A DNA stretch of 64,000 nucleotides from Ruminococcus sp. (GCA_017620025.1 JAFZRF010000063.1:28584-92583), one strand, 5' to 3'; numbered from the stretch's first letter, positions 24,786 to 34,397 are shown. A program made the numbers and translations. Notes: generated by a model not told the origin, from the sequence alone.

Positions 24786-25691
24786 ATGGAAAAACTAAAG
24801 GCACTATGGGGGCTTCTTTTCTGTCTGACGCTCAGTATCTGCGTTTTTATCACTTTATTCATCGGCGGAGAAACAAAGGATCAGCACATCTTTGCCCTTA
24901 TCTTCTCGCCGCTCTGTGCAGCATTCGGCATATTCACCTTTATCAACGATAAACGTCATAAAAAGGCGGAAGAACGAACAAAAGAGCTTATAACCGAAAA
25001 CAAGCTCTTCACTTCTGATGCATGGCGGCAAAGATATCTTGAATATAAGGAAAAACACGGATTTGATACTATTCACGTGAACGGCATGAAAGCAGACCTT
25101 ATCATGCGCCGCCGTACATTGGGCACCTGCTGCATGATGATAATAGGCACATTATGTCTTGTATATTTCTTTCAGCAGATAATATCTGGGCATAACGGAT
25201 ACACCGAAAAGTTTTATGTGATACTTCCGGCCGGGATCATTATATCATTATGGGGATTCGCTTATTTTTTCGGTTTTCCTGTAAGAACATGGATAAAGAA
25301 AATGGGCGACGAGTATGAAGACATCGAGAGATCATACATCAGCGGTCGGATGGTCACGGAAGGCTACTGCGGAATAAACGTGGGAAATGAATATACTGTC
25401 ATGTTCAATGAAACGAAACTGTACTTTTTCCCCACAGGAAGCATTGTCGACGCAGGCAAAAAAGTGATCCGTGAAAGAAGCTACAATACAGGTATATATA
25501 TCGACACATCCTACAAATACAACGTTTTTGTTCAGGTGAATCAAAGCGGTATTATGCATACCTATGAAGTAACGCTGAACGCTTATAAAGCCGAAATGAT
25601 ATGCGAGGTATTGCAGGGGATACTGTTTCATCCCGATGATCTTGAAACTAAGTACGATGAGACAGAGGCTTTGGACATGACGATTATATAA
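24786..25691 (+). CDS. Hypothetical four-span membrane protein, first gene after the tyrosine T-box
   Basis: A 301-residue protein with two membrane pairs (about 5-26, 32-52, 108-130 and 142-163) and a C-terminal soluble domain of about 110 residues (GYCGINVGNEYTVMFNETKLYFFPTGSIVDAG...) that recalls the YcxB-like C-terminal domain; this likeness is weak. It sits between a tyrosine T-box and tyrS, so its transcription should rise when uncharged tRNA-Tyr accumulates. Codon choice is more AAA/ATA-rich than in tyrS. It does not look like an amino acid permease. The function is unknown. Confidence 0.65.
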   Translation: MEKLKALWGLLFCLTLSICVFITLFIGGETKDQHIFALIFSPLCAAFGIFTFINDKRHKKAEERTKELITENKLFTSDAWRQRYLEYKEKHGFDTIHVNGMKADLIMRRRTLGTCCMMIIGTLCLVYFFQQIISGHNGYTEKFYVILPAGIIISLWGFAYFFGFPVRTWIKKMGDEYEDIERSYISGRMVTEGYCGINVGNEYTVMFNETKLYFFPTGSIVDAGKKVIRERSYNTGIYIDTSYKYNVFVQVNQSGIMHTYEVTLNAYKAEMICEVLQGILFHPDDLETKYDETEALDMTII

Positions 25692-25774
25692 AAGCAGCGT
25701 ATCTATTGAAAGGTCGTGATATACATGAGAACGTCCGACGCTCTCATTCTTTATGGAAAGGCAGGTGATAAAAG

Positions 25775-25963
25775 ATGAAAAGCCGTGTGTTTTTTGCGGC
25801 GGCCGTTTGCTTCCTTATACTTGCCATAATCAGGATACTGATGGGACGTATATTGCTCGGAGTTATATTGCTTTTCTGCGCAGGCGCAGAATTGTACATA
25901 GGTCTGACCATGAAGAAAAAGGAAGAGAATGAAGATATTAATGATAATAATAAAAAGGAGTAA
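25775..25963 (+). CDS. Small membrane protein
   Basis: A 62-residue protein with two hydrophobic segments (about 5-22 and 25-45) and a charged Glu/Asn/Lys tail. It has no recognised family. It follows a plausible RBS (AAAGGCAGG) and ends 6 nt before tyrS, so it belongs to the T-box operon. Confidence 0.6.
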   Translation: MKSRVFFAAAVCFLILAIIRILMGRILLGVILLFCAGAELYIGLTMKKKEENEDINDNNKKE

Positions 25964-25969
25964 TATATA

Positions 25970-27190
25970 ATGACTATTTTTGAAGAACTCAAAAGAAGAG
26001 GTCTGCTTGCACAGCTGACCGATGAAAAGGAGATCGAGGAGCTTATCAATGCCGGAAAGGCAACTTTCTACATTGGCTTCGATCCTACAGCCGATTCTCT
26101 CCACGTAGGCCACTTCATGGCTCTCTGCCTTATGAAGCGTCTGCAGGAGGCAGGCAACAAGCCCATCGTACTTATCGGCGGCGGTACAGCTATGATCGGC
26201 GATCCCTCCGGAAAGACCGATATGCGTAAGATGATGACCCCCGAGACAATCCAGCACAACGTTGACTGCTTCAAGAAGCAGATGAGCCGTTTCATCGATT
26301 TCTCAGAGGACAAGGCTATCATCGTAAACAATGCCGACTGGCTGATGAACCTCAACTACATAGAAGTTCTCCGTGAAGTAGGTGCTCAGTTCAGCGTAAA
26401 CCGTATGCTTACAGCTGAATGCTACAAGCAGAGACTTGAGCGCGGACTTTCTTTCCTTGAATTCAACTACATGATAATGCAGAGCTACGACTTCTACCAG
26501 CTCTTCCAGAAGTACGGCTGCAATATGCAGTTCGGCGGCGATGACCAGTGGAGCAATATGCTCGGCGGTACAGAGCTTATCCGCCGTAAGCTCGGCAAGG
26601 ATGCATACGCTATGACCATTACTCTTCTCCTCAACTCCGAGGGCAAGAAGATGGGCAAGACCGAGAAGGGCGCTGTATGGCTCGATGCTGAGAAGACTAC
26701 TCCTTACGATTTCTTCCAGTACTGGAGAAACGTTGATGATGCCGATGTTATCAAGTGCCTCAAGATGCTCACCTTCGTACCTGTTGAAGAGATCGAAGAG
26801 ATGGAGAAGCACATGGAGGGCGCACAGTTCAACGCTGCCAAGGAGCTCCTTGCTTACGAGCTTACAAAGCTTGTTCACGGCGAGGAGGAAGCCGAGAAGG
26901 CAAAGGCAGCTGCAAGAGCCATCTTCGGCGGCAGCGGTTCAAGTGAGAATATGCCAACAGCAGAGATCGATGCCTCCGAGCTCACAGACGGAACAATGGG
27001 ACTTCTCAACATTCTTGTAAAGTCCGGACTTGCTCCTTCTGTTTCAGAAGCAAGACGACTTGTACAGCAGGGCGGTATTACCGTAAATGATGAGAAGGTA
27101 TCAGATTCCAAGGCTGTATTTGCTCTCGACAGCGAGGGTATCATAGTCCGTAAGGGCAAGAAGGCCTTCAAGAAGGTAATCGCAAAATAA
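25970..27190 (+). CDS. tyrS: Tyrosyl-tRNA synthetase
   Basis: A 406-residue class I aminoacyl-tRNA synthetase that charges tRNA-Tyr. It contains the HIGH-type motif (HVGHFMAL near residue 45), the tyrosine-binding segment ([30 protein letters not shown]), the KMSKS-type loop ([13 protein letters not shown]) and a C-terminal S4 RNA-binding domain (about 340-400, [20 protein letters not shown]). The length fits the TyrZ-like bacterial type. It is the last gene of the T-box operon. Confidence 0.96.
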   Translation: MTIFEELKRRGLLAQLTDEKEIEELINAGKATFYIGFDPTADSLHVGHFMALCLMKRLQEAGNKPIVLIGGGTAMIGDPSGKTDMRKMMTPETIQHNVDCFKKQMSRFIDFSEDKAIIVNNADWLMNLNYIEVLREVGAQFSVNRMLTAECYKQRLERGLSFLEFNYMIMQSYDFYQLFQKYGCNMQFGGDDQWSNMLGGTELIRRKLGKDAYAMTITLLLNSEGKKMGKTEKGAVWLDAEKTTPYDFFQYWRNVDDADVIKCLKMLTFVPVEEIEEMEKHMEGAQFNAAKELLAYELTKLVHGEEEAEKAKAAARAIFGGSGSSENMPTAEIDASELTDGTMGLLNILVKSGLAPSVSEARRLVQQGGITVNDEKVSDSKAVFALDSEGIIVRKGKKAFKKVIAK

Positions 27191-27192
27191 AA

Positions 27193-27226
27193 AACAAGGG
27201 GACTGCTGCGGCAGTCCCTTGTTATT
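27193..27226 (+). terminator. Terminator of tyrS operon
   Basis: Stem AACAAGGG-g-ACTGC / GCAGTCCCTTGTT with loop TGCG and one bulged G, followed by ATTATT. Confidence 0.8.
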
Positions 27227-27247
27227 ATACCATATAACATATAAAAA

Positions 27248-27269
27248 GTGCGGCCTGAAACGGCCGCAC
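27248..27269 (-). terminator. Terminator of the lipoprotein gene
   Basis: 8-bp stem GTGCGGCC / GGCCGCAC with a 6-nt loop; on the minus strand followed by TTTTTAT. Confidence 0.85.
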
Positions 27270-27276
27270 ATCATTT

Positions 27277-28503
27277 TTAATAACTGCTTGTTTTCTCGAG
27301 ATTAAGGCTGAAGGGTTCAAATCTGCGGTAAGCAGAATTGTTTTTCTTGACATCAAGTGATGAAGCATATTCCTTCATATAATCCTGGAACTTCTCATAG
27401 AAGCGGAGCTGAAGAAGATCCTTGATATAATCCTCAGACCAGTAATCGTCTTCTGTCATACGCTCTTCGATATCTGCCTTCATGATGATGTAGAGGTTAT
27501 CCTTGTCGTACTGATACTTCACAGCTTCACCGGGCTTAAGTTCGTTGAAAATGAAGTCGTTGAACTTCTGATAGTTCTCCTCGCTGAGAGAAGTCTCTGT
27601 ATTCTCGGAAGTGCTGTCATCAGCAGCAGTAGTCTGCTTCTGGAAAAGTCTCTCGTTTGCATAGGGGTTGGTTGTTGTTGTCTCTGCCTCTGTAGTAGTC
27701 TCCTCAGCAGCAGTAGTTGTAGTCTCAACTGTCTCGCCTTCAGCTGCTGTTGTAGTATTCAGTGACTGGACGTATTCCTTGTATTCGTCGTTTGCAGCGT
27801 CAAGCTCCCAGAGCTTGTCAAGCTCGCCTGACTTCTTGTTGATCTTTCTTACGTACTCGTCAGCCTTCTTGTTGATATCTCTGAGTTCGTCATCGCTGAA
27901 TGCCTCACCGTCAGAGTTTGTAAGACTTATAGAGAAGTACTTGATTCTTGCGAAGTTTTCCTTGAAGAAGTCCTTAAGCTCGTCCTCTGAACATCCCATC
28001 TCGGAACCAAGACCGAAATAATGCTCAAAGAGCTTATCCTGAAGGTAGGAAGCATCTGATATCTTATAGAACGTTTCAACGCTTACTCCGTTCTGCTGCG
28101 GACGTGAATCCATAGCATAGATATATTCAGCAATGCTCTTTGATTCTTCCTTCTCTTCGTCTGTAAGAGTGATTCCGTTTTCTTCGCTCTTCTTTATTAC
28201 TGCTGCATAGTTCAAAAGCTCTTCTGTAGCCTTGTCCTGTATCCAGTCTACAGCATCCTTCTCGTCGATCTTTGAGTTCTTGACATCCTTGACTGTAGGA
28301 GTCTCGCTGTTCTGATCTGAGAGCATGGAAACGGCCTTGTCGTAGGCAGAGATTGTCTGATATACCAGCATTCCGGAACCGATCTCAACTCCGTCTACAG
28401 TGAGCGCGTTCTGCGAGTTCTTTCCGATAGTTGCTGAGCAGCTTGTAGTTGCAGCAAGACAAACGGCAGCAACAGCTGCTGTAAGCTTCTTAACGATTTT
28501 CAT
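27277..28503 (-). CDS. SurA/PrsA-N-like lipoprotein with Thr-rich insert
   Basis: A 408-residue predicted lipoprotein (signal peptide about 1-20, lipobox-like ATTSC with Cys near 22). The overall helical N-terminal and C-terminal halves resemble the SurA_N chaperone module of PrsA-type foldases, with LYIIMKADIEER and the YIKDLLQLRFYEKFQDYM segment near the end. A recognisable parvulin active-site domain is not evident; instead residues about 245-320 contain a Thr/Glu-rich low-complexity stretch (TTTTAAEETTTEAETTTT). It may act as an extracytoplasmic folding factor, helpful for an organism that secretes many large enzymes, but this is inference. The ATG at 28503 has GGAGGA upstream; the frame opens earlier at 28536. 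Confidence 0.7.
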   Translation of the reverse strand: MKIVKKLTAAVAAVCLAATTSCSATIGKNSQNALTVDGVEIGSGMLVYQTISAYDKAVSMLSDQNSETPTVKDVKNSKIDEKDAVDWIQDKATEELLNYAAVIKKSEENGITLTDEEKEESKSIAEYIYAMDSRPQQNGVSVETFYKISDASYLQDKLFEHYFGLGSEMGCSEDELKDFFKENFARIKYFSISLTNSDGEAFSDDELRDINKKADEYVRKINKKSGELDKLWELDAANDEYKEYVQSLNTTTAAEGETVETTTTAAEETTTEAETTTTNPYANERLFQKQTTAADDSTSENTETSLSEENYQKFNDFIFNELKPGEAVKYQYDKDNLYIIMKADIEERMTEDDYWSEDYIKDLLQLRFYEKFQDYMKEYASSLDVKKNNSAYRRFEPFSLNLEKTSSY

Positions 28504-28547
28504 AGTGATGATTCCTCCGGTTAAAGAATATTTCATATACTAAGATA

Positions 28548-28576
28548 TTATACTATATAATTTCTGATTTGTCCAT
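28548..28576 (-). promoter_or_regulatory. Promoter of the SurA-like lipoprotein gene
   Basis: Minus strand TGGACA (28576-28571), 17-bp spacer, TATAAT (28553-28548). A near-perfect palindrome (AACGGAAAA / TTTTCCGTT, 28583-28601) lies just upstream and could be an operator. Confidence 0.75.
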
Positions 28577-28656
28577 AGTTAAACGGAAAATTTTTCCGTT
28601 CTGTCACAAATCAGCCTGAAATTAAATGTTATATCATTTTATTTAACTGTAATTCC

Positions 28657-28685
28657 TTGACTTATAAGCCGAATGATGGTACAAT
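28657..28685 (+). promoter_or_regulatory. Promoter of the thyX operon
   Basis: TTGACT (28657-28662), 17-bp spacer, TACAAT (28680-28685). Confidence 0.8.
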
Positions 28686-28741
28686 AATTATAAGTGTACA
28701 TTTGATTGTGCAATTTTTACTGCGAAACGAGGTTGAGGTAC

Positions 28742-29524
28742 ATGAAGGTCGAACTGATCGCACATACTCCCGAGCCGGAGAAACTTGCCGCAACAGCAGC
28801 AAAGCTCTGCTATTCCAGCAGCGATATTTCTTCACTCAGGGAAGGACTCACAGAGGATAAGATAGAGAGCTTTATCGATATGCTCGTATCTATCGGACAT
28901 GAGAGCGTAATGGAGCACGTCAGCTTCACATTCGGCATCGAGGGAATTTCACGTGCCTGCTCACATCAGCTCGTCCGTCACAGGATCGCTTCCTATTCGC
29001 AGAAGAGTCAGCGCTACGTCAACGAAAACGGTTTTGAATTCATAACACCGCCTTCTATAGAAGCGGTTCCTGAGGCAAAGGCTGAATTCGACAGAATCAT
29101 AGACGAGATATCAGCCGGATATGAGAAGATAGCTGCTCTGCTTACAGAGAGCCGCAAGGCTGAGCTTATGGCAGAGGGCAATGATGAGAAGACTGCACTT
29201 TCCAAAGCGAAAAAACTCGCCAACGAGGATGCAAGGTTTCTTCTTCCCAATGCCTGTGAGACCAAGATAGTAGTAACCATGAATGTACGCTCGCTTTTCA
29301 ACTTCTTCCGCCACCGCTGCTGCCGCAGGGCACAGTGGGAGATTCAGGCCGTTGCAAACGAGATGCTCAGGCTCTGTGTCGGTGTTGCGCCGCATATATT
29401 TGCCCATGCCGGCCCTTCGTGCGTAGAGCTTGGCAGATGTCCCGAGGGCAAGATGACCTGCGGAAAGATGAAGGAGACAGGCGAATACTTTGCCGAACTC
29501 AAGAGGAACGCAGCGGATGCTTGA
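28742..29524 (+). CDS. thyX: FAD-dependent thymidylate synthase ThyX
   Basis: A 260-residue flavin-dependent thymidylate synthase that methylates dUMP to dTMP using methylene-THF and NAD(P)H. The ThyX motif RHRIASYSQKSQRY is intact near residues 80-93, as are the flanking GHESVMEHVSFTF and NVRSLFNFFRHR segments. The ATG at 28742 starts the canonical MKVELIAHTPEPE; the frame opens earlier at 28706. It overlaps the next gene by 8 nt and probably heads an operon reaching to the U32 peptidase, which includes a folate-recycling enzyme. Confidence 0.95.
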   Translation: MKVELIAHTPEPEKLAATAAKLCYSSSDISSLREGLTEDKIESFIDMLVSIGHESVMEHVSFTFGIEGISRACSHQLVRHRIASYSQKSQRYVNENGFEFITPPSIEAVPEAKAEFDRIIDEISAGYEKIAALLTESRKAELMAEGNDEKTALSKAKKLANEDARFLLPNACETKIVVTMNVRSLFNFFRHRCCRRAQWEIQAVANEMLRLCVGVAPHIFAHAGPSCVELGRCPEGKMTCGKMKETGEYFAELKRNAADA

Positions 29525-30416
29525 TTTCAGGCCTCTTGTCTTTGAAGACAGGGAAAAGGTCATACCGATCCTCAGAAGCTCCGGCTTTCGCGGATGCGAG
29601 TACAGCTTCGCCAATAATCTGGCGTGGCAGCGACTTGCAGATTCAAGGATAGCCTTCTATCAAGATTTCTATATAGTCTGTGCATTCGGAAATGAAGACG
29701 GCATACCGGCTTTCATATTCCCGTCAGGAAAAGGAGATCTTACAGAGCTTATCGGTGTACTGAAGAGGTTTTCCGAGGATCACGATTCGCCGCTGAAGCT
29801 TTCCGGAGTAACAGAGAACCAGCTTGCTGTACTCAGTGAATTCTTCCCGGGACAGTTTGATTCAGTCTTCGACAGAGACGGTTCCGACTATATCTACCGT
29901 GTCAGCAATCTGACAGAGCTCGCCGGAAGGAAGTATCACGGCAAGAGAAATCATCTGTCGCGTTTCCGTGAGCTTGACTATACCTACAGCCCGATAACCG
30001 AGGCAGACTATGATGAATGCATTGTATTCTGCACCGAAGCCTATAACGGACGTACAGCAGAAAGTGCCGAGGAGGAGCATTCCTTCGCCGCTGAGCAGTA
30101 TGCGATCAATACTTTTTTCAATCACTTTGAAGGACTCGGACTTCGGGGAGGAATAATACGCATAGACGGCAGTATAGCTGCTGTAACTATCGGCGAACCT
30201 CTTACGGATGATACCTTCTGTGTACACATCGAAAAGGCCGATACAGCCTATAACGGTATCTATACCGGTATATGCAACTGCTTCGCCCGTGCTGAAATGG
30301 GCGGATTTGAATACGTCAACCGTGAGGAGGATCTCGGAATAGAGGGGCTTCGCAGATCGAAGCTTTCCTATCATCCGGCTTACCTGCTCAATAAATATAT
30401 AATCACTTTCAGATAA
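29517..30416 (+). CDS. DUF2156 domain protein (phosphatidylglycerol lysyltransferase C-domain-like)
   Basis: A 299-residue soluble protein that matches the DUF2156 pattern: two GNAT-like halves with the conserved KYHGKRNHLSRF helix (about 143-154) and the C-terminal VNREEDLGIEGLRRSKLSYHP segment (about 266-286). In MprF-type enzymes this domain transfers amino acids from aminoacyl-tRNA to lipids; stand-alone cytosolic versions have unknown targets. The start at 29517 overlaps thyX by 8 nt and gives MLDFRPLVFED. Confidence 0.82.
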   Translation: MLDFRPLVFEDREKVIPILRSSGFRGCEYSFANNLAWQRLADSRIAFYQDFYIVCAFGNEDGIPAFIFPSGKGDLTELIGVLKRFSEDHDSPLKLSGVTENQLAVLSEFFPGQFDSVFDRDGSDYIYRVSNLTELAGRKYHGKRNHLSRFRELDYTYSPITEADYDECIVFCTEAYNGRTAESAEEEHSFAAEQYAINTFFNHFEGLGLRGGIIRIDGSIAAVTIGEPLTDDTFCVHIEKADTAYNGIYTGICNCFARAEMGGFEYVNREEDLGIEGLRRSKLSYHPAYLLNKYIITFR

Positions 30417-30460
30417 TGCGTTCTCTGCTTGAAACGCATACTGACCGAAAGGAACAGACT

Positions 30461-31003
30461 ATGATATATGTTTACCTTGCTGACGGCTTCGAGGAGACCG
30501 AAGCCATAGCACCTATCGATCTTCTCCGGCGCGCCGGCAAAAAGGTCGTTATCGTCGGTGTCGGCGATAATCTCGTAACCGGCTCTCACGGTATCCCGGT
30601 GGTAGCTGATACCATCGCACAGGAAGCTCCTCTTACTGATGAACTCGAGGCCATCGTGCTTCCCGGCGGAATGCCCGGAACGCTCAACCTTGAAAAGTCT
30701 CAGTACGTACAGGCCGCTATCGATTACTGTGTTGAGAACAACAGGATCATCGGCGCTATCTGTGCAGCACCTTCCATACTCGGACACAAGGGACTGCTCA
30801 GCGGAAAGACAGCCGTATGCTATACAGGCTTTGAAACTCAGCTTACCGGTGCAGTTATCGGAGAAGGCAAGGTTGCTCAGGACGGCATCTTTATCACCTC
30901 AAGAGGTGCCGGAACAGCTGTTGAATTCGGCCTGAAACTCGTTGAAGCAACTCATTCTGCTGCAGAAAGCCTCAGACAGAGAAATGCAATCCTCTGTGAC
31001 TGA
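30461..31003 (+). CDS. DJ-1/PfpI family protein
   Basis: A 180-residue member of the DJ-1/ThiJ/PfpI superfamily. The nucleophile elbow Cys is in GAICAAPSILGHKGLL (Cys about 101) and the partner Glu is in LADGFEETEAI (about residue 13). The proteins act as deglycase/chaperone-like or glyoxalase enzymes; the exact activity is not decided by sequence. The start at 30461 has GAAAGGA 7 nt upstream. It overlaps the next gene by 20 nt. Confidence 0.9.
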   Translation: MIYVYLADGFEETEAIAPIDLLRRAGKKVVIVGVGDNLVTGSHGIPVVADTIAQEAPLTDELEAIVLPGGMPGTLNLEKSQYVQAAIDYCVENNRIIGAICAAPSILGHKGLLSGKTAVCYTGFETQLTGAVIGEGKVAQDGIFITSRGAGTAVEFGLKLVEATHSAAESLRQRNAILCD

Positions 31004-31559
31004 CAAGAAACAGCTGCGGAAGCATTTCTCAGCGCTTCGTGACAGTATTACCTCTCCCGAGAAGGACAGGCTGATCTGCGAAAGACTTCTTGAAAGCGGG
31101 CGTATAAGAAACGCCGATACGGTTCTCCTGTATGCAGCTTTCCGTTCAGAGGTCTCCACAGACCTGCTCTTCAAGGGACTTTCGGAGCTCGGGATCAGGG
31201 CGGCTTTCCCGCTTTGTCATAAGGATGGGATAATGACCTTCCACCTTGTGAACGATGTCTCAGAGCTTAAAGAAGGCTCATACGGGATACAGGAACCTGA
31301 TATGGATCTCCCGCAGCCTGTACCGACAGAAAGAACTGTCTGCATAGTTCCCGGACTTGCGTTTACTGAAGACGGCGGAAGACTCGGCTACGGCGGAGGG
31401 TTCTATGACCGCTTTCTGCGTGAGCATCCGATGATATATACTGCTGCTGCAGCTTATGAAGGCCAGATAACTCCGGAGCTTCCTCTGGAGGAACATGATA
31501 TAAGACTAAGATCTATTTATACCGATGAAAGGAAGATCATCTGCAATGCGAAAGGATAA
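30984..31559 (+). CDS. 5-formyltetrahydrofolate cyclo-ligase
   Basis: A 191-residue enzyme (MTHFS/YgfA family) that converts 5-formyl-THF to 5,10-methenyl-THF with ATP. The N-terminal KKQLRKHFSALRDSI and the signature GLAFTEDGGRLGYGGGFYDRFL (about 131-152) are present. It begins within the end of the DJ-1 gene at 30984. Its presence in the thyX operon ties folate salvage to thymidylate synthesis. Confidence 0.92.
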   Translation: MQSSVTDKKQLRKHFSALRDSITSPEKDRLICERLLESGRIRNADTVLLYAAFRSEVSTDLLFKGLSELGIRAAFPLCHKDGIMTFHLVNDVSELKEGSYGIQEPDMDLPQPVPTERTVCIVPGLAFTEDGGRLGYGGGFYDRFLREHPMIYTAAAAYEGQITPELPLEEHDIRLRSIYTDERKIICNAKG

Positions 31560-33126
31560 CAAGAAACCCAAAAAGAAGGAAGAAAACAAGGACGTTCTCG
31601 ATGAGATAATCGAGGAGATAAACGCACTTGACGACAATGCTCCTGCCGAGGGCGGGCAGCCCGAGGAGACTGCCGGTGACGACCTTGAATTCGATTACGG
31701 ATTCCTTGACAAGAAGAAGCCGGAGAAGAGCGCAAAGAACAAGGAGCGCTCCGGCAAGAATGAAGAGAATGTACGTCGCCGTGACAGGATCCCGTACGAG
31801 AACAGCGATCAGCCCGAGGGTGTTGACGGCGAAGCAGCTCCCGCACCTGCACAGCAGGCAGACGGACAGACTCCGGGCGGAGTACAGCAGTATGTTCAGG
31901 GACCTCAGTTTGCAGGTCAGCCCTATCCCGGACAGCCGTATCCGAATCAGCAGGGCTATCCCATGCGAAACGGTGCGCCCATGCCGAGAAGGAAGAAGAA
32001 GCGCAAGAAGAAGCAGAGAAGCAGACTGCCGGGCGTACTCATTCTGACCACGCTCATATTCGGCGTTTCAGTAGTCCTCTCTATGATAATCATCGGCTAC
32101 GGCCGTGATATGCTCGGTATCGGTAAGTCCGAGACCAACCATCTCATCAATATCCCTGAGGGTGCAGGCACTATCGAGATATCAGAGATGCTTGAGTCAG
32201 AGGGCATAATCAAGTCGCCCAAGGCATTCCAGCTCTTCTCAAGACTGAGACAGACTGATACAGCCTATATCGCAGGCGAGCATTTCGTCCGCCCGAATAT
32301 GGCATACGAGGCTATCATCAATGAGCTCACTTCCGTTAAGCAGGAAGAGCAGGGCGAGACAGTTGAGGTTACATTCCCCGAGGGCGTAACAGTTCTCCAG
32401 GCTGCAAATATCCTCGAAGAAGAGGGTATCTGCAAGGCAAGCGACTTCCTCTTCTACTTCAACGCCGGCGGCCTTGGTTACGACTTTGAGAATCTCCTGC
32501 CTTCTGATACTTCACTTAAGTTCTACCGTATGGAAGGTTATCTCTTCCCTGATACCTACTTCTTCTACAAGGGTATGGATATCGACCAGATCTGCCAGAA
32601 GATCTATAACAACTTCAATAACAAGATCTACGCTGAGGATCGTCTTGAGAAGATGGAGCAGCTCGGTCTTTCTCTTGATGAGCTTATCACATTTGCTTCT
32701 ATCGTACAGAAGGAGGCTGCAACAACTGACGTTATGACTCTTGTTGCTTCAGTATTCTGGAACCGTCTGAACAATCCGGATATATTCCCGATGCTCCAGT
32801 CAGATCCTACCTCCAACTACGCTAAGGATGTTGTCGGTAAGCACATGGACGTTTACGATCAGACCTTCGTTGACGCATACGATACCTATGTTACCAACGG
32901 ACTTCCTTCAGGACCTATCTGTAACCCCGGTATCGAGGCTATTGATGCTGTTCTTGAGAACTTCGAGTCACCTTACTTCTACTTCTACGCCAATATCAAT
33001 ACAGGCAAGACTTACTTTGCTGTTGATATCGATGAGCATGAAGCTAACATTGATATGGTTGATCAGCAGTATGCAGAGGAAAAGGCAGCAGCAGCCGCTG
33101 CTGAGGCTGCTGCTGCAGGCAACTAA
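31546..33126 (+). CDS. mltG: Endolytic peptidoglycan transglycosylase MltG
   Basis: A 526-residue inner-membrane enzyme that cuts nascent glycan strands. A long acidic/basic, Gln/Pro-rich cytosolic tail (1 to about 150, with a KKKRKKKQR patch) leads to one membrane segment (about 160-182), a LysM-like region (about 195-290) and the YceG domain. The catalytic Glu is in ASIVQKEAATTD; the EGYLFPDTY and LPSGPICNPG motifs are also intact. The cytosolic tail is much longer than in E. coli and the C-terminus is Ala-rich. ATG 31546 is 10 nt after AAAGGAAG; ATG 31525 lies before that RBS. It overlaps the end of the preceding gene by 14 nt. Confidence 0.93.
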   Translation: MRKDNKKPKKKEENKDVLDEIIEEINALDDNAPAEGGQPEETAGDDLEFDYGFLDKKKPEKSAKNKERSGKNEENVRRRDRIPYENSDQPEGVDGEAAPAPAQQADGQTPGGVQQYVQGPQFAGQPYPGQPYPNQQGYPMRNGAPMPRRKKKRKKKQRSRLPGVLILTTLIFGVSVVLSMIIIGYGRDMLGIGKSETNHLINIPEGAGTIEISEMLESEGIIKSPKAFQLFSRLRQTDTAYIAGEHFVRPNMAYEAIINELTSVKQEEQGETVEVTFPEGVTVLQAANILEEEGICKASDFLFYFNAGGLGYDFENLLPSDTSLKFYRMEGYLFPDTYFFYKGMDIDQICQKIYNNFNNKIYAEDRLEKMEQLGLSLDELITFASIVQKEAATTDVMTLVASVFWNRLNNPDIFPMLQSDPTSNYAKDVVGKHMDVYDQTFVDAYDTYVTNGLPSGPICNPGIEAIDAVLENFESPYFYFYANINTGKTYFAVDIDEHEANIDMVDQQYAEEKAAAAAAEAAAAGN

Positions 33127-33135
33127 GGAGGAGCT

Positions 33136-34356
33136 ATGAAAAGGCTTGAAGTCCTTGCTCCCGCCGGAGATCCGGAGCGTCTCGGTGCTGCGCTGAACTA
33201 CGGCGCAGACGCCGTATATCTCGGACGACAGATGTTCGGTATGCGCTCCTCACCCGGAAACTTTGACTATGACCAGCTTGTGAGCGCCGTAAATGACGCT
33301 CACTCCCGTGGTATAAAGGTGTATCTCACCTGCAATACCCTCCCGCGAAACAACGAGATCCCGTTCTTTGAGAAGTTCGTAAAGGAGGCGGTTGCAGCAA
33401 AGGTTGATGCGCTCATCGTAGCCGATATCGGCCTCCTGATGATGATAAAGCGTATTGCTCCCGATATGGAGATACACATTTCCACTCAGACAGGAATTGT
33501 CAATTATGCGACTGCCCGTGAACTCTACGATATGGGTGCGAAAAGGGTAGTACTTGCCCGTGAGCTGAGTCTTGACGAGATCGCAGAGATACGTGCTAAG
33601 ACCTCACCGGATCTTGATATCGAGTGCTTCGTACACGGAGCCATGTGCGTTTCCTTCTCAGGACGCTGTCTCCTGTCCCAGTATCTTGTAAACCGTGATC
33701 CGAACAGGGGAGAGTGCGCTCAGCCGTGCCGCTGGGGTTATCACCTCATGGAGGAAAAGCGCCCCGGACAGTATTTCCCGGTATTTGAGGATGAGAACGG
33801 TACATACATACTCAACGCCAAAGATCTCTGCATGATCGAGCATATCGACAAGCTTGCAGAGGCCGGAGTATACAGCCTGAAAATAGAGGGCAGAGCTAAA
33901 TCGTCCTACTATGTCGCAGTAGTGGCAAACGCTTACCGTATGGCAGTTGACGAGTATCTGCGTGATCCTTATAACTATAAGCTTCCCGACTGGATACGTG
34001 ATGAGGTATACAAGGTAAGCCACCGCAAGTACTGCAACGGCTTCTTCTTCGGAAGACCTGACGAATCACAGTATTACGAGGACAGCGGATATATCCGCAA
34101 TTATGATGTAGTTGCCGTGGTCGATCATTGTGATAACGGCAGAGTATACTGCACACAGCGCAACCGCTTCTTTGCAGGAGATACAGTCGAGCTTATTGCT
34201 CCGGGTCTGAAGCCCGTGACGCTCACACTCGATACACTGTATGACGAGAACGGAGAGAGTATTGAAACTGCCAATCATGCGATGATGGATTTTTCTTTCC
34301 CGTGTGATATGACATTTCCCTCCGGTACATATATACGCAAAGCAACAGAAGACTAA
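33136..34356 (+). CDS. Peptidase U32 family protein (tRNA hydroxylation type)
   Basis: A 406-residue U32 protein. It opens with LEVLAPAGDPERLGAALNYGADAVYLG and has the U32 signature IECFVHGAMCVSFSGRCLLSQYL (about 158-180) followed by RGECAQPCRW, which supplies cysteines of the iron-sulfur site in RlhA/TrhP relatives. Length and layout fit TrhP/YegQ-like proteins involved in prephenate-dependent hydroxylation of tRNA uridine; older annotations call it collagenase-like protease. A strong RBS (AAGGAGGAG) lies 9 nt after mltG. Confidence 0.88.
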   Translation: MKRLEVLAPAGDPERLGAALNYGADAVYLGRQMFGMRSSPGNFDYDQLVSAVNDAHSRGIKVYLTCNTLPRNNEIPFFEKFVKEAVAAKVDALIVADIGLLMMIKRIAPDMEIHISTQTGIVNYATARELYDMGAKRVVLARELSLDEIAEIRAKTSPDLDIECFVHGAMCVSFSGRCLLSQYLVNRDPNRGECAQPCRWGYHLMEEKRPGQYFPVFEDENGTYILNAKDLCMIEHIDKLAEAGVYSLKIEGRAKSSYYVAVVANAYRMAVDEYLRDPYNYKLPDWIRDEVYKVSHRKYCNGFFFGRPDESQYYEDSGYIRNYDVVAVVDHCDNGRVYCTQRNRFFAGDTVELIAPGLKPVTLTLDTLYDENGESIETANHAMMDFSFPCDMTFPSGTYIRKATED

Positions 34357-34358
34357 AC

Positions 34359-34386
34359 AAAAGGACTGTCATGCGGCAGTCCTTTT
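34359..34386 (+). terminator. Terminator of the thyX-U32 operon
   Basis: 10-bp stem AAAAGGACTG / CAGTCCTTTT with an 8-nt loop. Confidence 0.82.
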
Positions 34387-34397
34387 CTCAATGGGTC

